Assembly: GCF_024741815.1 (NCBI RefSeq)
Contig: NZ_CP102951.1
Location: 5,594,001 to 5,658,000 of the forward strand
From: Pseudomonas sp. LS1212
GTDB lineage: Bacteria > Pseudomonadota > Gammaproteobacteria > Pseudomonadales > Pseudomonadaceae
Reading direction: 5' to 3'
DNA: 64,000 bases
The notes beneath the pieces were generated by a model. That model worked only from the letters and a program-made list of their open reading frames with translations, searched no databases and had not been told where the DNA came from. Of the stretch, positions 25,624 through 34,034 are shown piece by piece. A program made the position numbers and the translations under genes. Each line of letters opens with the position of its first letter. Positions within the stretch are counted from its first letter, which is position 1.

Positions 25624-26658
25624 ATGATTACGCAAGTCACCGTCGACCCTGTTGAGAACCACCTTGCCAATGGCCTGAAGAACCTCTGGTTCCCGGTCCT
25701 GCCTTCGGACCTGCTCAGCGACAAACCGGTCTCGATCCGCCGCCTGGGCTACAAGATCGCCCTGTGGCGCGACAACGACGGCAGTGTCCACGCCCTCGAA
25801 GACCACTGCCCGCACCGCGGCGCGCCACTGTCCCAGGGGCCGGTACTGGGCGACCGCCTGCAGTGCCCTTATCACGGCGTGGAAGTACGCTGCGACGGCA
25901 CCGTGACCAAGGTTCCCGGCAGCCCGGGTTGCAAGCTCGAAGGTAGCCGTCCGACCCGCATGTTCCATACCCGTGAGGCCGCCGGCGCGATCTTCCTGTA
26001 CAACGCCGCCGACCCGCACCTGGACACCCCGCCGGAGCTGGTCCTCCCAGAACAGCTGACCTCGCCCGAATGGAGCAGTTTCGTCTGCTACACCGAGTGG
26101 AAAGGCGACTACCGCTATGTGCTCGACAACGTCATGGACCCGATGCACGGCACCTACCTGCACAAGATGTCGCACTCCATGAGCGAGGGCGAAGCCACCG
26201 CCAGGTTCGTCACCCGTGACACCGACAACGGTTTCTTCTTCGAGAAGGAAGGCCAGCGTGGCGTGAACTTCGACTGGACCGAGTTCCTCGACAACGGTTG
26301 CCACTGGCTGCGCCTGGAAATCCCCTATCCGAAAACCGGTGGCCCTGGAGGCAACTTCACCATCATCGGCAGCTACACCCCCAGCAGCCGCTCGTTGTCA
26401 GCAGTGTTCCACTGGCGTTGCCGCCCATTGACCGGCTGGCAACGCGATACCTGGCGCTTCCTCTACAAGAACCGCCTTGAAGCGCGTCACTGGGCAGTGC
26501 TGGAACAGGACCGGGTGCTGCTCGAGTTCATGGAACCCGATGCCAACCAGCGTGAGAACCTTTACCAGCACGACTTGGGCGTGGTGCGCCTGCGCCGTTA
26601 CCTCAAAGGCAAGGCGAAAGAACAGCTGGAACTGATCGACGCGAAGCAGCTTCCATGA
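25624..26658 (+). CDS. Rieske non-heme iron oxygenase, alpha subunit (VanA-like)
   Basis: A 344-aa oxygenase. The Rieske [2Fe-2S] ligands are Cys62, His64, Cys81 and His84 (CPHR...CPYHG). The mononuclear iron site has Asp168 as bridging residue with His175 and His180 (DNVMDPMHGTYLH) and probably Asp296. There is no beta-subunit gene, as in the VanA/phthalate-oxygenase class of homo-oligomers. It would hydroxylate or O-demethylate the ring using electrons from the reductase at 27096. GGAGG lies 8 nt upstream. Confidence 0.93.
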   Translation: MITQVTVDPVENHLANGLKNLWFPVLPSDLLSDKPVSIRRLGYKIALWRDNDGSVHALEDHCPHRGAPLSQGPVLGDRLQCPYHGVEVRCDGTVTKVPGSPGCKLEGSRPTRMFHTREAAGAIFLYNAADPHLDTPPELVLPEQLTSPEWSSFVCYTEWKGDYRYVLDNVMDPMHGTYLHKMSHSMSEGEATARFVTRDTDNGFFFEKEGQRGVNFDWTEFLDNGCHWLRLEIPYPKTGGPGGNFTIIGSYTPSSRSLSAVFHWRCRPLTGWQRDTWRFLYKNRLEARHWAVLEQDRVLLEFMEPDANQRENLYQHDLGVVRLRRYLKGKAKEQLELIDAKQLP

Positions 26659-27092
26659 ATACCGTCGTACAGCGAATCAAGGCACCCACCTTGACCGAAC
26701 TGGCGACGGCCAGCTGGTCGAACGCGTTGCTGATCGGTAACGACGTGGTGATGTCCGGCATGACCGGGCATCCCGCCACTCGCCAGGCCGCTGAAGCGGG
26801 TGCGCCGCTGGACGCCTATGCCCAGACGCTCGTGGTTCTGAACAAGGCCCGGGCGCTGGTCGAAGCTGCCGGCGGGCACATAGGCAACATCTACCGGCTT
26901 ACGGTGTATGTCACCCGCATTGCCGACAAGGATGAAGTGGGTCGCGCACGTCGCGACTTCTTCGAAGGTTTCGCTATTTACCCTACCTCCACCCTGGTTG
27001 AAGTGAGCGCGCTGGTGTTCCCTGAACTGGTGGTGGAAATCGAAGCCAGCGCCCGGCTCGATCTTGACTTGCGCACTGCGCAGACGAGGTGA
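26655..27092 (+). CDS. RidA (YjgF/YER057c) family protein
   Basis: A 145-aa protein of the RidA family. Visible features are GMTGHPATR near the N-terminus, the central AGGHIGNIYRLTVYVT and the C-terminal PELVVEIEASARL. Family members hydrolyse reactive enamine/imine intermediates or 2-aminomuconate-type compounds to the keto acid and ammonia. Its place between the oxygenase and its reductase, with 4-bp overlap on the 5' side, suggests that a pathway intermediate contains nitrogen. Confidence 0.88.
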   Translation: MNTVVQRIKAPTLTELATASWSNALLIGNDVVMSGMTGHPATRQAAEAGAPLDAYAQTLVVLNKARALVEAAGGHIGNIYRLTVYVTRIADKDEVGRARRDFFEGFAIYPTSTLVEVSALVFPELVVEIEASARLDLDLRTAQTR

Positions 27093-27095
27093 TCC

Positions 27096-28055
27096 ATGTC
27101 CAATTCCTCCACCATCACCGCGCTGGTGCATACCCTGCGCTACGAAGCCGAAGGCATTATCAGTGTCGAACTGCGGCCCTATGGCGACACGGTGTTCGCG
27201 CCGTTCGAAGCCGGTTCGCATATCGACCTGCATTTGCCCAACGGGCTGGTTCGCAGCTATTCGCTGCTCAATTCGCCGAGCGACCAGGGCCGTTACGTAG
27301 TGGGTATCCTGCGTGATCGCAACAGCCGTGGCGGCTCGGAATACGTGCACGGGCAACTGCGCGTCGGCATTCAACTGTCGATCTCGCAACCGCGCAATAA
27401 CTTCCATCTCGACCTCAATGCCAAACATAGCGTGCTGGTAGCCGGTGGCATCGGCATCACGCCGATCTACTGCATGTTCCGCCAACTGCTGGCCCTGGGC
27501 AGGTCCGCCGAGTTGATCTACTGCGCTCGCTCGCGCAAGGAAGCCGCGTTGCTGGAGCAGCTCAGCGGGTTGGATGCCAAGGTGGTGTATCACTTCAACG
27601 ACGAGAAAGGCCTGGCGCCGGATCTGGCCACCTACCTGGCCGACCAGCCAGGCGATACTCACTTTTACTGCTGCGGGCCGACGCCGATGCTCGACGCTTT
27701 CGAAAGCACCTGCGAAAGCCTGGGCTATCCGCATGCGCACATCGAACGCTTCACCGCTGCCGAGCTGCCACCTTCGGAGGATGCACAGAGCAGTTATAGC
27801 GTCGAGTTGAGGAAGTCCGGCAAGACCCTGTCGGTCGAGCCTGGCTTGAACCTGCTCGATGTCCTGCTCGAAGCCGGCTGCGACATTGAGTACAGCTGCC
27901 GCGAAGGCGTCTGCGGTTCTTGCGAAACCAAAGTGGTCGATGGCGATATCGACCACCGCGACGGCGTACTGACCAAGGCCGAACGTGCCGCCAATAAATC
28001 AATGATGGTCTGCGTATCCGGTTGCAAGAGTCGCCGACTGGTACTTGATATATAA
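27096..28055 (+). CDS. Oxygenase reductase (VanB/phthalate dioxygenase reductase type)
   Basis: A 319-aa electron-transfer protein. The flavin motif RSYSLLNSP is near residue 49, the nicotinamide-binding segment VAGGIGITP near 115 and CCGPTPM near 190. A C-terminal plant-type [2Fe-2S] domain has CREGVCGSC and a final Cys (MVCVSGC). It passes electrons from NAD(P)H to the Rieske oxygenase encoded just upstream. It is the last gene of the tight operon, followed by a strong terminator. Confidence 0.93.
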   Translation: MSNSSTITALVHTLRYEAEGIISVELRPYGDTVFAPFEAGSHIDLHLPNGLVRSYSLLNSPSDQGRYVVGILRDRNSRGGSEYVHGQLRVGIQLSISQPRNNFHLDLNAKHSVLVAGGIGITPIYCMFRQLLALGRSAELIYCARSRKEAALLEQLSGLDAKVVYHFNDEKGLAPDLATYLADQPGDTHFYCCGPTPMLDAFESTCESLGYPHAHIERFTAAELPPSEDAQSSYSVELRKSGKTLSVEPGLNLLDVLLEAGCDIEYSCREGVCGSCETKVVDGDIDHRDGVLTKAERAANKSMMVCVSGCKSRRLVLDI

Positions 28056-28082
28056 CTTCCGCTCGTATTTACGCGCATGATT

Positions 28083-28108
28083 GGCCGACATTGATGTCGG
28101 CCTTTTTT
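28083..28108 (+). terminator. Intrinsic terminator of the catabolic operon
   Basis: Perfect 8-bp stem GGCCGACA / TGTCGGCC with a TTGA loop, followed by six T. It lies 27 bp after the reductase stop and separates the operon from the porin promoter region. Confidence 0.92.
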
Positions 28109-28261
28109 ATATTCGACAGTTAATTTAAAAGCCTGCTAATTATTTATCGGTGAAACACGACGAATGCTCCGGCAACGCCCGCTGTGCAATAACGACGCAC
28201 GACGAGTGTGCAAGATTGTTACCTTCAGTCAGCGACGTTTCACGGACGGTACAAGCTCACC

Positions 28262-28298
28262 CGTTTCAAATATAAATAATTGTTTTATATGGGATTTA
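28262..28298. promoter_or_regulatory. Candidate distal operators upstream of the porin
   Basis: CGTTTCAAATATAAATAA (28262-28279) matches the site at 13421 in 14 of 18 bases. Directly after it, TGTTTTATATGGGATTTA (28281-28298) has a perfect left half but a poor right half. Both lie in the 456-bp gap between terminator and porin, which contains no gene. Confidence 0.4.
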
Positions 28299-28354
28299 TT
28301 AACAAAATCTCAATACAACAAGCCTGGCACAGTTTCTGCTAATTCAATAGTGCG

Positions 28355-28388
28355 TTCACACGCAAGACAGTGTGTTACCTATAAAACA
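28355..28388 (+). promoter_or_regulatory. Promoter-proximal operator of the porin gene
   Basis: TGTGTTACCTATAAAACA at 28371-28388 matches the 18-bp site at 13295 in 15 positions. With TTCACA (28355-28360) and TATAAA (28380-28385) it repeats the arrangement at 13522-13555, including the same 19-bp spacer. The leader to the ATG would be about 120 nt. Confidence 0.5.
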
Positions 28389-28511
28389 ATAACGCCAACT
28401 ATCCATTCAAAGCAGCGGCACCTGATGCAACCCCGTTAATTGCCCGGTTTGAGGCGAACGGACAAGTGTTGCCGATTGCTTTTACCGTTTAACGCAGCAG
28501 GGGTGTTCTAG

Positions 28512-29741
28512 ATGAAGAAGTACGTCGTATGCCTGGGTCTGATGGTCAGTAGTTGCACCAGCTTCGCCTCTGAACCAGGCCCCGCTGCACCGGACCAGCC
28601 GGCCGTCAGTAAAAAACCCCTTCCGCATATCGCCTTGCGCAGTGACGATGGCCAGAGCGCCCTGGATATCGGCGGTGCACTGCGCATGAATTACCGCGAC
28701 GAACATTGGGACACCACCGAGAACAATGGCCGGTTCCTGTTCGATACCTTCCGCCTGGATGTACAGGCCAGCCACAAGAGCCTGTTCAGCGATGTCGGCT
28801 ACTGGTTTCAGGATGACGGCAAACATGCAATCGACCGTGGCTTTGTCGGCTATCGCTTCAACAGCAACTCGAACCTGCAACTGGGTGCTCCGTTCAAACC
28901 CTTCGGCCTGGAACCTTATCCACAGTTCGGCTGGAGTTACCACATTCCCTTCTTCATGGGCTATGGCGTCAGCGCCGGCAGCGGCCTGAAGTACAGCTAC
29001 AAAGACAAGGACTGGGACCTCCAGCTGGGCTACTTCCCGCGCATGCTGCCCTCGGACATTCGCTACTCGCCTGAGGTCGGTCGCTTCGCCGACCTCAAGG
29101 ACAACGCCATCGCGTTCACCCAGTCGCGCCAGGACAACGAAAAGCGCAACCAGGTCAATGCCCGCGTCGCTCGGACCTTCGTCGGTGATGGCTGGAAGAC
29201 CGAAATCGGCGCTTCATTGGCTGCAGCCGAGCTGTACAACGCCACCACCAAGGATGACGGCGACTATTGGGCCGGTGGTATTCATGCGGTGATCAATGCC
29301 GGCCCCTGGACCGTGACCACCCAGGGCATCCGCTACGAATACGATCCGAAAAACCCGGCAGGGGTCAGCGATGATTCGGTGCTGATGGGTGGCAACGGCC
29401 TGACGCCGGCCTTCCTGATCGCCTCCAAGGCCACTATTGCCTCGCTCAACGTCGGCTACGACATCTTCACGCCAAGCCTTGGCCAGTTGAAGAAGATAAA
29501 AGTTTACAACGACTACAGCCGGATGATGAAAGACAAGAGCGGCTGGGACGACTCGCAGATGTTCACCGTCGGTGCACAGTTCCTCGCCATGCCGATCATG
29601 GCCTGGGTCGACTTCACCTGGGCGAAAAACGCCAACCCCTTCGGCGGTGCCGAGAATGGTACCGGGTGGACCAGCACATCCTCGGTCGGCAGCAACGATT
29701 GGTACTACCGGACCAACATCAACATTGGCTACTACTTCTAA
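28512..29741 (+). CDS. Outer-membrane porin (OprP/OprO-like beta-barrel)
   Basis: A 409-aa protein with a signal peptide (cleavage after TSFAS) and a Pro-rich linker. It then shows alternating amphipathic strands typical of an outer-membrane barrel, ending in a terminal aromatic (NIGYYF, final Phe as in barrel-assembly signals). FRLDVQASHKSLFSDVGYWF and QLGAPFKPFG resemble phosphate-selective-porin-type (Porin_O_P) proteins. It follows the catabolic operon and shares its operator, so it probably admits the pathway substrate across the outer membrane. Confidence 0.88.
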   Translation: MKKYVVCLGLMVSSCTSFASEPGPAAPDQPAVSKKPLPHIALRSDDGQSALDIGGALRMNYRDEHWDTTENNGRFLFDTFRLDVQASHKSLFSDVGYWFQDDGKHAIDRGFVGYRFNSNSNLQLGAPFKPFGLEPYPQFGWSYHIPFFMGYGVSAGSGLKYSYKDKDWDLQLGYFPRMLPSDIRYSPEVGRFADLKDNAIAFTQSRQDNEKRNQVNARVARTFVGDGWKTEIGASLAAAELYNATTKDDGDYWAGGIHAVINAGPWTVTTQGIRYEYDPKNPAGVSDDSVLMGGNGLTPAFLIASKATIASLNVGYDIFTPSLGQLKKIKVYNDYSRMMKDKSGWDDSQMFTVGAQFLAMPIMAWVDFTWAKNANPFGGAENGTGWTSTSSVGSNDWYYRTNINIGYYF

Positions 29742-29761
29742 ATCCCTACCTGAATCCGAAC

Positions 29762-29785
29762 CGCCCGGCACCTGCCGGGCGTTTT
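29762..29785 (+). terminator. Intrinsic terminator of the porin gene
   Basis: CGCCCGGCA / TGCCGGGCG stem followed by TTTT, starting 20 bp after the porin stop. The chemoreceptor ribosome-binding site begins a few bases later, so the receptor depends on read-through or on a promoter overlapping the porin 3' end. Confidence 0.85.
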
Positions 29786-29801
29786 GCCGAGGATGTGTCA
29801 G

Positions 29802-31754
29802 ATGTATGCATGGGTTGCCCGCCGACTGGGCGATTTGTCTCTGAGCAAGAAAATGTCACTGGGCTTTGGTCTCGTCCTGGCCTTGACCGTCCTGATATCG
29901 GCGGCGGGGCTCTTCAGCATCGACGCGATGGTCCGTAACAGCGACGAGCTGCTGCTGAGCGGGCAGCTCAACGAAAAGTTCATCCAGAGCCGGGTCGAGC
30001 GACAGAACTACAGCATTGGCCTCGACACAAACGCGACCCAGCCAGTCGAAGCGGGTATCGATGGCATTATCGGCCTGACTCGCCAACTCAAGGCCTTGCT
30101 TGGCGATGCGGACAGCCAGCAACGCCTTGAGGAAATCGAACAGGCCACCCTGCGCTACCGCCAGGCCTTCAGCGAATGGGTGAGCGCTCGTCTTGCCCGC
30201 GATGAAGCCCGCTTGCAAGGTATCCGCGCCGGAGAAGCAGGCCTGAGCAGCTTCGATCACCTCAACCGGCAGTACTTTACCGAGCTGGAACAGACCTACG
30301 ACCTGCATGCGATGCTCGACCAGATTGGCGACGTAGCGTCCCTGCGCTCGCAGTTCATGCAGCTTCGTTTGCTTGCGCTCAATTACACCCGCCTGGAAAC
30401 CGAGGACGCGGCCCAAGCGGTATTCAAGGGGCTGGCCCAGGTCCGCAGCAATACGCAGAAGCTCCAGGGCCAACTGCCGGACCTGAGCAGTAAAACCCTT
30501 GATGACACGCTCAAGGCTTTGTACGCCTTCGAAACCGCCCTGAAGAGGGTCCACGCTACCACCCAACGCATGGCCCAGGCGCAACAGACCATCGTCGCCA
30601 GCGCCGAACGCATGCAAAGCCTCAACCAACGACTGCACGAAACACACCTGGCCTTGCGTAACAGCATCGCTGCCAGCGTTACCCGGCAATTGTTGCTGGT
30701 CACCGCTCTGGCCATCGTGTGTGGCTTGCTGTTGGCATGGTGCATGACCCTGGCCACTGTCCGGCCGTTGCGCGAAACCTTGAAACTGGCCAAACGGATT
30801 GCCGACGGCGACCTGAGCCAGGACCTTGCCAGCGATCGCCACGACGAGATCGGGCAACTGCAGCAGGCCATGCACGTGATGAACATCAACCTGCGCCAGC
30901 TGGTTGGACGCATCGGCCAAGGCATCGAGCAGATCGCCAGCGCCGCCGAACAGTTATCCACAGCCACGGAACAGACCCGTATCCGCGCCCTCAATCAGCA
31001 ACAGGAAACCGCCCAGGTCGCCACGGCGATTCACCAGATGAGCTCGACCGTGCAGGAGGTTGCGCAAAATGCCGAACAGGCTGCCGAATCGGCACAACTC
31101 GCCGAGCGCGAATCCGGCCAGGGACGCCATGTTGTCGCGCAAGCGGTGAGCAGTATCGAGAGCATGGCCAGTGAAGCGTCCACCACCGCTCAGGTCATGG
31201 CCGACCTGCAACAGGAAAGCCGGCAGATCGGCAGCATGCTCGAAGTCATCCAGTCGATCGCCCAGCAGACCAATCTGCTGGCCTTGAATGCAGCCATCGA
31301 AGCGGCTCGCGCCGGTGAGGCCGGCCGCGGTTTCGCCGTGGTTGCCGACGAGGTTCGCGCCCTGGCGCAGCGCACGCAGAACTCCACCAGCGATATCGAA
31401 AGCCTGATCGCCAACCTCCAGGATAAAGCCGAAAAAGCGGCCGACAGCCTGCACCAAAGCCACACTCGCACCCACCATAGCGTCGATCTGGCCCATGATG
31501 CCGGGAGTGCACTCGATGGCATCAGCCGGGCTGTGAGCTCTATCCAGGCCATGAATCTGCAAATCGCCGCGGCCACTGAACAACAAAGCGCTGCGGTGGA
31601 GGAAATCAATCGCGGCGTCATCAACGTCTGTGAGGATGCCCGGCACAGCGCCCTGGCCAGCGAACAGATCGCCGCCTCCAGCAGTGATCTGGCGCGTCTG
31701 GGGCAAGAGCTCAAAGACTTGATCGGTCACTTTCGAGTCTCGGGCTCACGCTGA
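29802..31754 (+). CDS. Methyl-accepting chemotaxis protein, probable HBM ligand domain
   Basis: A 650-aa receptor. Two membrane segments (residues ~18-40 and ~300-320) flank a ~260-residue all-helical periplasmic domain. Its size and helical pattern fit the HBM (helical bimodular) class, of which P. putida McpS is the known example. Then come a HAMP domain (~322-375) and the signalling domain with the invariant hairpin tip, here IAQQTNLLALNAAIEAARAG. The start at 29802 has GAGGA 8 nt upstream; ATG 29793 lacks one. Next to the catabolic cluster, it may sense the substrate or an organic-acid product. Confidence 0.88.
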   Translation: MYAWVARRLGDLSLSKKMSLGFGLVLALTVLISAAGLFSIDAMVRNSDELLLSGQLNEKFIQSRVERQNYSIGLDTNATQPVEAGIDGIIGLTRQLKALLGDADSQQRLEEIEQATLRYRQAFSEWVSARLARDEARLQGIRAGEAGLSSFDHLNRQYFTELEQTYDLHAMLDQIGDVASLRSQFMQLRLLALNYTRLETEDAAQAVFKGLAQVRSNTQKLQGQLPDLSSKTLDDTLKALYAFETALKRVHATTQRMAQAQQTIVASAERMQSLNQRLHETHLALRNSIAASVTRQLLLVTALAIVCGLLLAWCMTLATVRPLRETLKLAKRIADGDLSQDLASDRHDEIGQLQQAMHVMNINLRQLVGRIGQGIEQIASAAEQLSTATEQTRIRALNQQQETAQVATAIHQMSSTVQEVAQNAEQAAESAQLAERESGQGRHVVAQAVSSIESMASEASTTAQVMADLQQESRQIGSMLEVIQSIAQQTNLLALNAAIEAARAGEAGRGFAVVADEVRALAQRTQNSTSDIESLIANLQDKAEKAADSLHQSHTRTHHSVDLAHDAGSALDGISRAVSSIQAMNLQIAAATEQQSAAVEEINRGVINVCEDARHSALASEQIAASSSDLARLGQELKDLIGHFRVSGSR

Positions 31755-31818
31755 CGGTCCCGACTGTTATCCTGTTGTTGGCGCGTACCGAACCGCCGCA
31801 GATCAAGGAGAAGGGGCA

Positions 31819-32811
31819 ATGACCCGCGTCACATCGCAACCTGCCAGACACATCATGGTGCTCTACACCGGCGGCACCATCGGCATGCAGGCCAGCGCCA
31901 GCGGCCTGGCACCAGCTTCAGGGTTTGAACAACGGATGCGCGAGCAATTCGCAGGGCAGCAGCTGCCGCAATGGCGCTTTCACGAGCTGCTGCCGCTGAT
32001 CGACAGCGCCAACATGACCCCCCTCTACTGGCAACGCCTGCGCGAAGCGGTCATCCAAGCCATCGACGAGGGGTGCGACGCGGTACTGGTTCTGCATGGC
32101 ACCGACTCCCTGGCCTACAGTGCGGCGGCCATGAGCTTCCAGTTGCTGGGGCTCAAAGCACCGGTGGTGTTCACCGGCTCCATGTTGCCCGCCGGGGTGC
32201 CTGACAGCGATGCCTGGGAGAACGTCAATGGTGCGTTGCAGGCATTGACCGAAGGCCTGGCAAATGGCGTGCACCTGTTCTTTCACGGCGAAATGCTGAT
32301 GCCCACCCGCTGTGCAAAAATTCGCAGCTTTGGCCGTCATCCGTTTGCAGCGCTGAACCGCAAAGGCGGTGCAGCGTCGGCGCAAAACCTGCCGCCATCG
32401 CTCGATTACCGTCTGACAAAACGCTTGGCCGACGTTGCCGTGCTGCCATTGGTCCCGGGGTTTGGCGCGCAGCCACTCGAAGCCGTCATCGACAGCGGTA
32501 TTCAGGCGTTGGTGCTGGAGTGCTTCGGCAGTGGCACCGGGCCTTGTGACAATCCGGAATTCCTGGCGGCCTTGAAAAAGGCCCAGGATCGCGGCGTGAT
32601 TGTGGTGGCTATTACTCAGTGCCATGAAGGTGGGGTTGAGTTGGATATCTATGAGGCGGGGAGCCGCTTGCGTGAAGTCGGGGTGCTTTCCGGTGGTGGC
32701 ATGACGCGTGAGGCGGCGTTTGGGAAGTTGCATGCGTTGCTGGGTGCAGGTTTGGCTCAGGATGAGATTCGCCGGCTGGTGGAGCTGGATCTTTGCGGGG
32801 AGTTACGCTGA
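31819..32811 (+). CDS. Asparaginase, AnsA-like
   Basis: A 330-aa L-asparaginase-family amidohydrolase converting asparagine to aspartate and ammonia. The N-terminal catalytic loop YTGGTIGM holds the nucleophile Thr, and VLHGTDSLAYSA near residue 92 holds the second Thr-Asp pair; the Lys-containing FTGSMLPAG follows. No signal peptide is seen, so it should be cytoplasmic (type I). Its product is the substrate of AspA (11585). It has its own GGAGAAGG-like ribosome-binding site. Confidence 0.9.
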   Translation: MTRVTSQPARHIMVLYTGGTIGMQASASGLAPASGFEQRMREQFAGQQLPQWRFHELLPLIDSANMTPLYWQRLREAVIQAIDEGCDAVLVLHGTDSLAYSAAAMSFQLLGLKAPVVFTGSMLPAGVPDSDAWENVNGALQALTEGLANGVHLFFHGEMLMPTRCAKIRSFGRHPFAALNRKGGAASAQNLPPSLDYRLTKRLADVAVLPLVPGFGAQPLEAVIDSGIQALVLECFGSGTGPCDNPEFLAALKKAQDRGVIVVAITQCHEGGVELDIYEAGSRLREVGVLSGGGMTREAAFGKLHALLGAGLAQDEIRRLVELDLCGELR

Positions 32812-32899
32812 ACCTTTGGGCCTCATCGCGGGCAGCGCTCGCAACACCCCCGGCACATAAATTGCTGCCTTCCAGCAGCCCCCACGCTGGATACCGAGC

Positions 32900-33892
32900 A
32901 TGCTCCACTCACACCTGACCACTCTCAACGCCGTCTCCCTGGTGCTCAACATCTTCAAGGCCGAAGGTCTTTCCAGCGAAGCGCTGCTGGCGGGCAGCGG
33001 CATCAGCGAAGCGGACCTTGGCCTGGCCGATCCGCGCATCACCACTAGCCAGGAAATGCAGGTCTGCGCCAACGCTGTAGCCCTGCGCCGGGAAATCGGA
33101 CTGGAGCTTGGGCGGCGCCTGCATGTTTCTTCTTACGGCATGCTCGGTTATGCCCTGCTTTCGAGTGCCACCTTAGGTGACGCTTTGCGCTTGGCCCTGC
33201 AATACCCCGCGCTGCTGGGAACACTTTTCCACCTGCAACTGATCGAGGATGGCGAACGGATCTGGCTGAGCGCCAGCGATTATCGTGATCGGCCAAACCT
33301 GGCAGTGTTCAACGGTGAACTCTGCCTGACCTCGATGAAAATCATCTGCGATGACATGCTTGGCCATCCCTTGCCGCTGGTTGCAGCACGCTTCGCCCAC
33401 CCGGCGCCGGATTATTACCTGAGCTACGCCGAAACCTTCGACTGCCCCGTGCAATTCGAAGCAGCGGACCACGCTTTCGCCTTTGACAGAAAATGGCTCG
33501 ATCAGCCCCTGCCACTGGCCGACATAGTGACGCATCGGGCGATGGCAGAACGTTGCCGACGCCAGAACACCGAGTTCAACGGTCGCCAGAGTTGGCTTGG
33601 GCGGATACGCCAGTTGTTGATGACCCAGTTGGACGCCGCCCCGGGGCTCGACGGCCTGGCACGGCAAATGAACTGTTCGGCGCGGACATTGCGCCGACAC
33701 CTGCATGATCTGGGCACCAGCTACCAGGAACTGCTGGACGAGCTACGCTTCGAACGGGCCAAGCAATTGCTGGCCGAAGATCAACTGCCCATCTATCGCA
33801 TTGCCGAAACCTTGGGCTTCAGCGAAACCGCCAGCTTCCGTCATGCCTTTTTGCGCTGGAGCGGCGTCGCACCCAGCCATTACCGTGCCTGA
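32900..33892 (+). CDS. AraC-family transcriptional regulator
   Basis: A 330-aa regulator with an N-terminal ligand-binding domain of the arabinose-binding (PF12625-like) type and a C-terminal double HTH (residues ~230-330, LARQMNCSARTLRRHLHDLG and IAETLGFSETASFRHAFLRW). It precedes the acetylpolyamine amidohydrolase and the polyamine-binding protein on the same strand, so it is a candidate regulator of them. The ribosome-binding site is weak. Confidence 0.9.
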   Translation: MLHSHLTTLNAVSLVLNIFKAEGLSSEALLAGSGISEADLGLADPRITTSQEMQVCANAVALRREIGLELGRRLHVSSYGMLGYALLSSATLGDALRLALQYPALLGTLFHLQLIEDGERIWLSASDYRDRPNLAVFNGELCLTSMKIICDDMLGHPLPLVAARFAHPAPDYYLSYAETFDCPVQFEAADHAFAFDRKWLDQPLPLADIVTHRAMAERCRRQNTEFNGRQSWLGRIRQLLMTQLDAAPGLDGLARQMNCSARTLRRHLHDLGTSYQELLDELRFERAKQLLAEDQLPIYRIAETLGFSETASFRHAFLRWSGVAPSHYRA

Positions 33893-34034
33893 ACAGGGCA
33901 TCGAACTGCAAAAAGGGCGAAATATGGACAGTCAGTTTGGCCACATCGATCCCCTTTTGGCCGTTCCTGCCGTTCTCTCCAAGGCCCTCACGCATCAACA
34001 ATGAGCCCTGTCTGAGCCTTCGGAGAATAAGAAC

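Noticed and set aside
33924..34004. A 26-codon frame (MDSQFGHIDPLLAV...) between the AraC regulator and the deacetylase gene, with AAGGGC upstream
   Set aside because: Too short to support from one sequence, and no motif or transmembrane segment is seen. Conservation would be needed.
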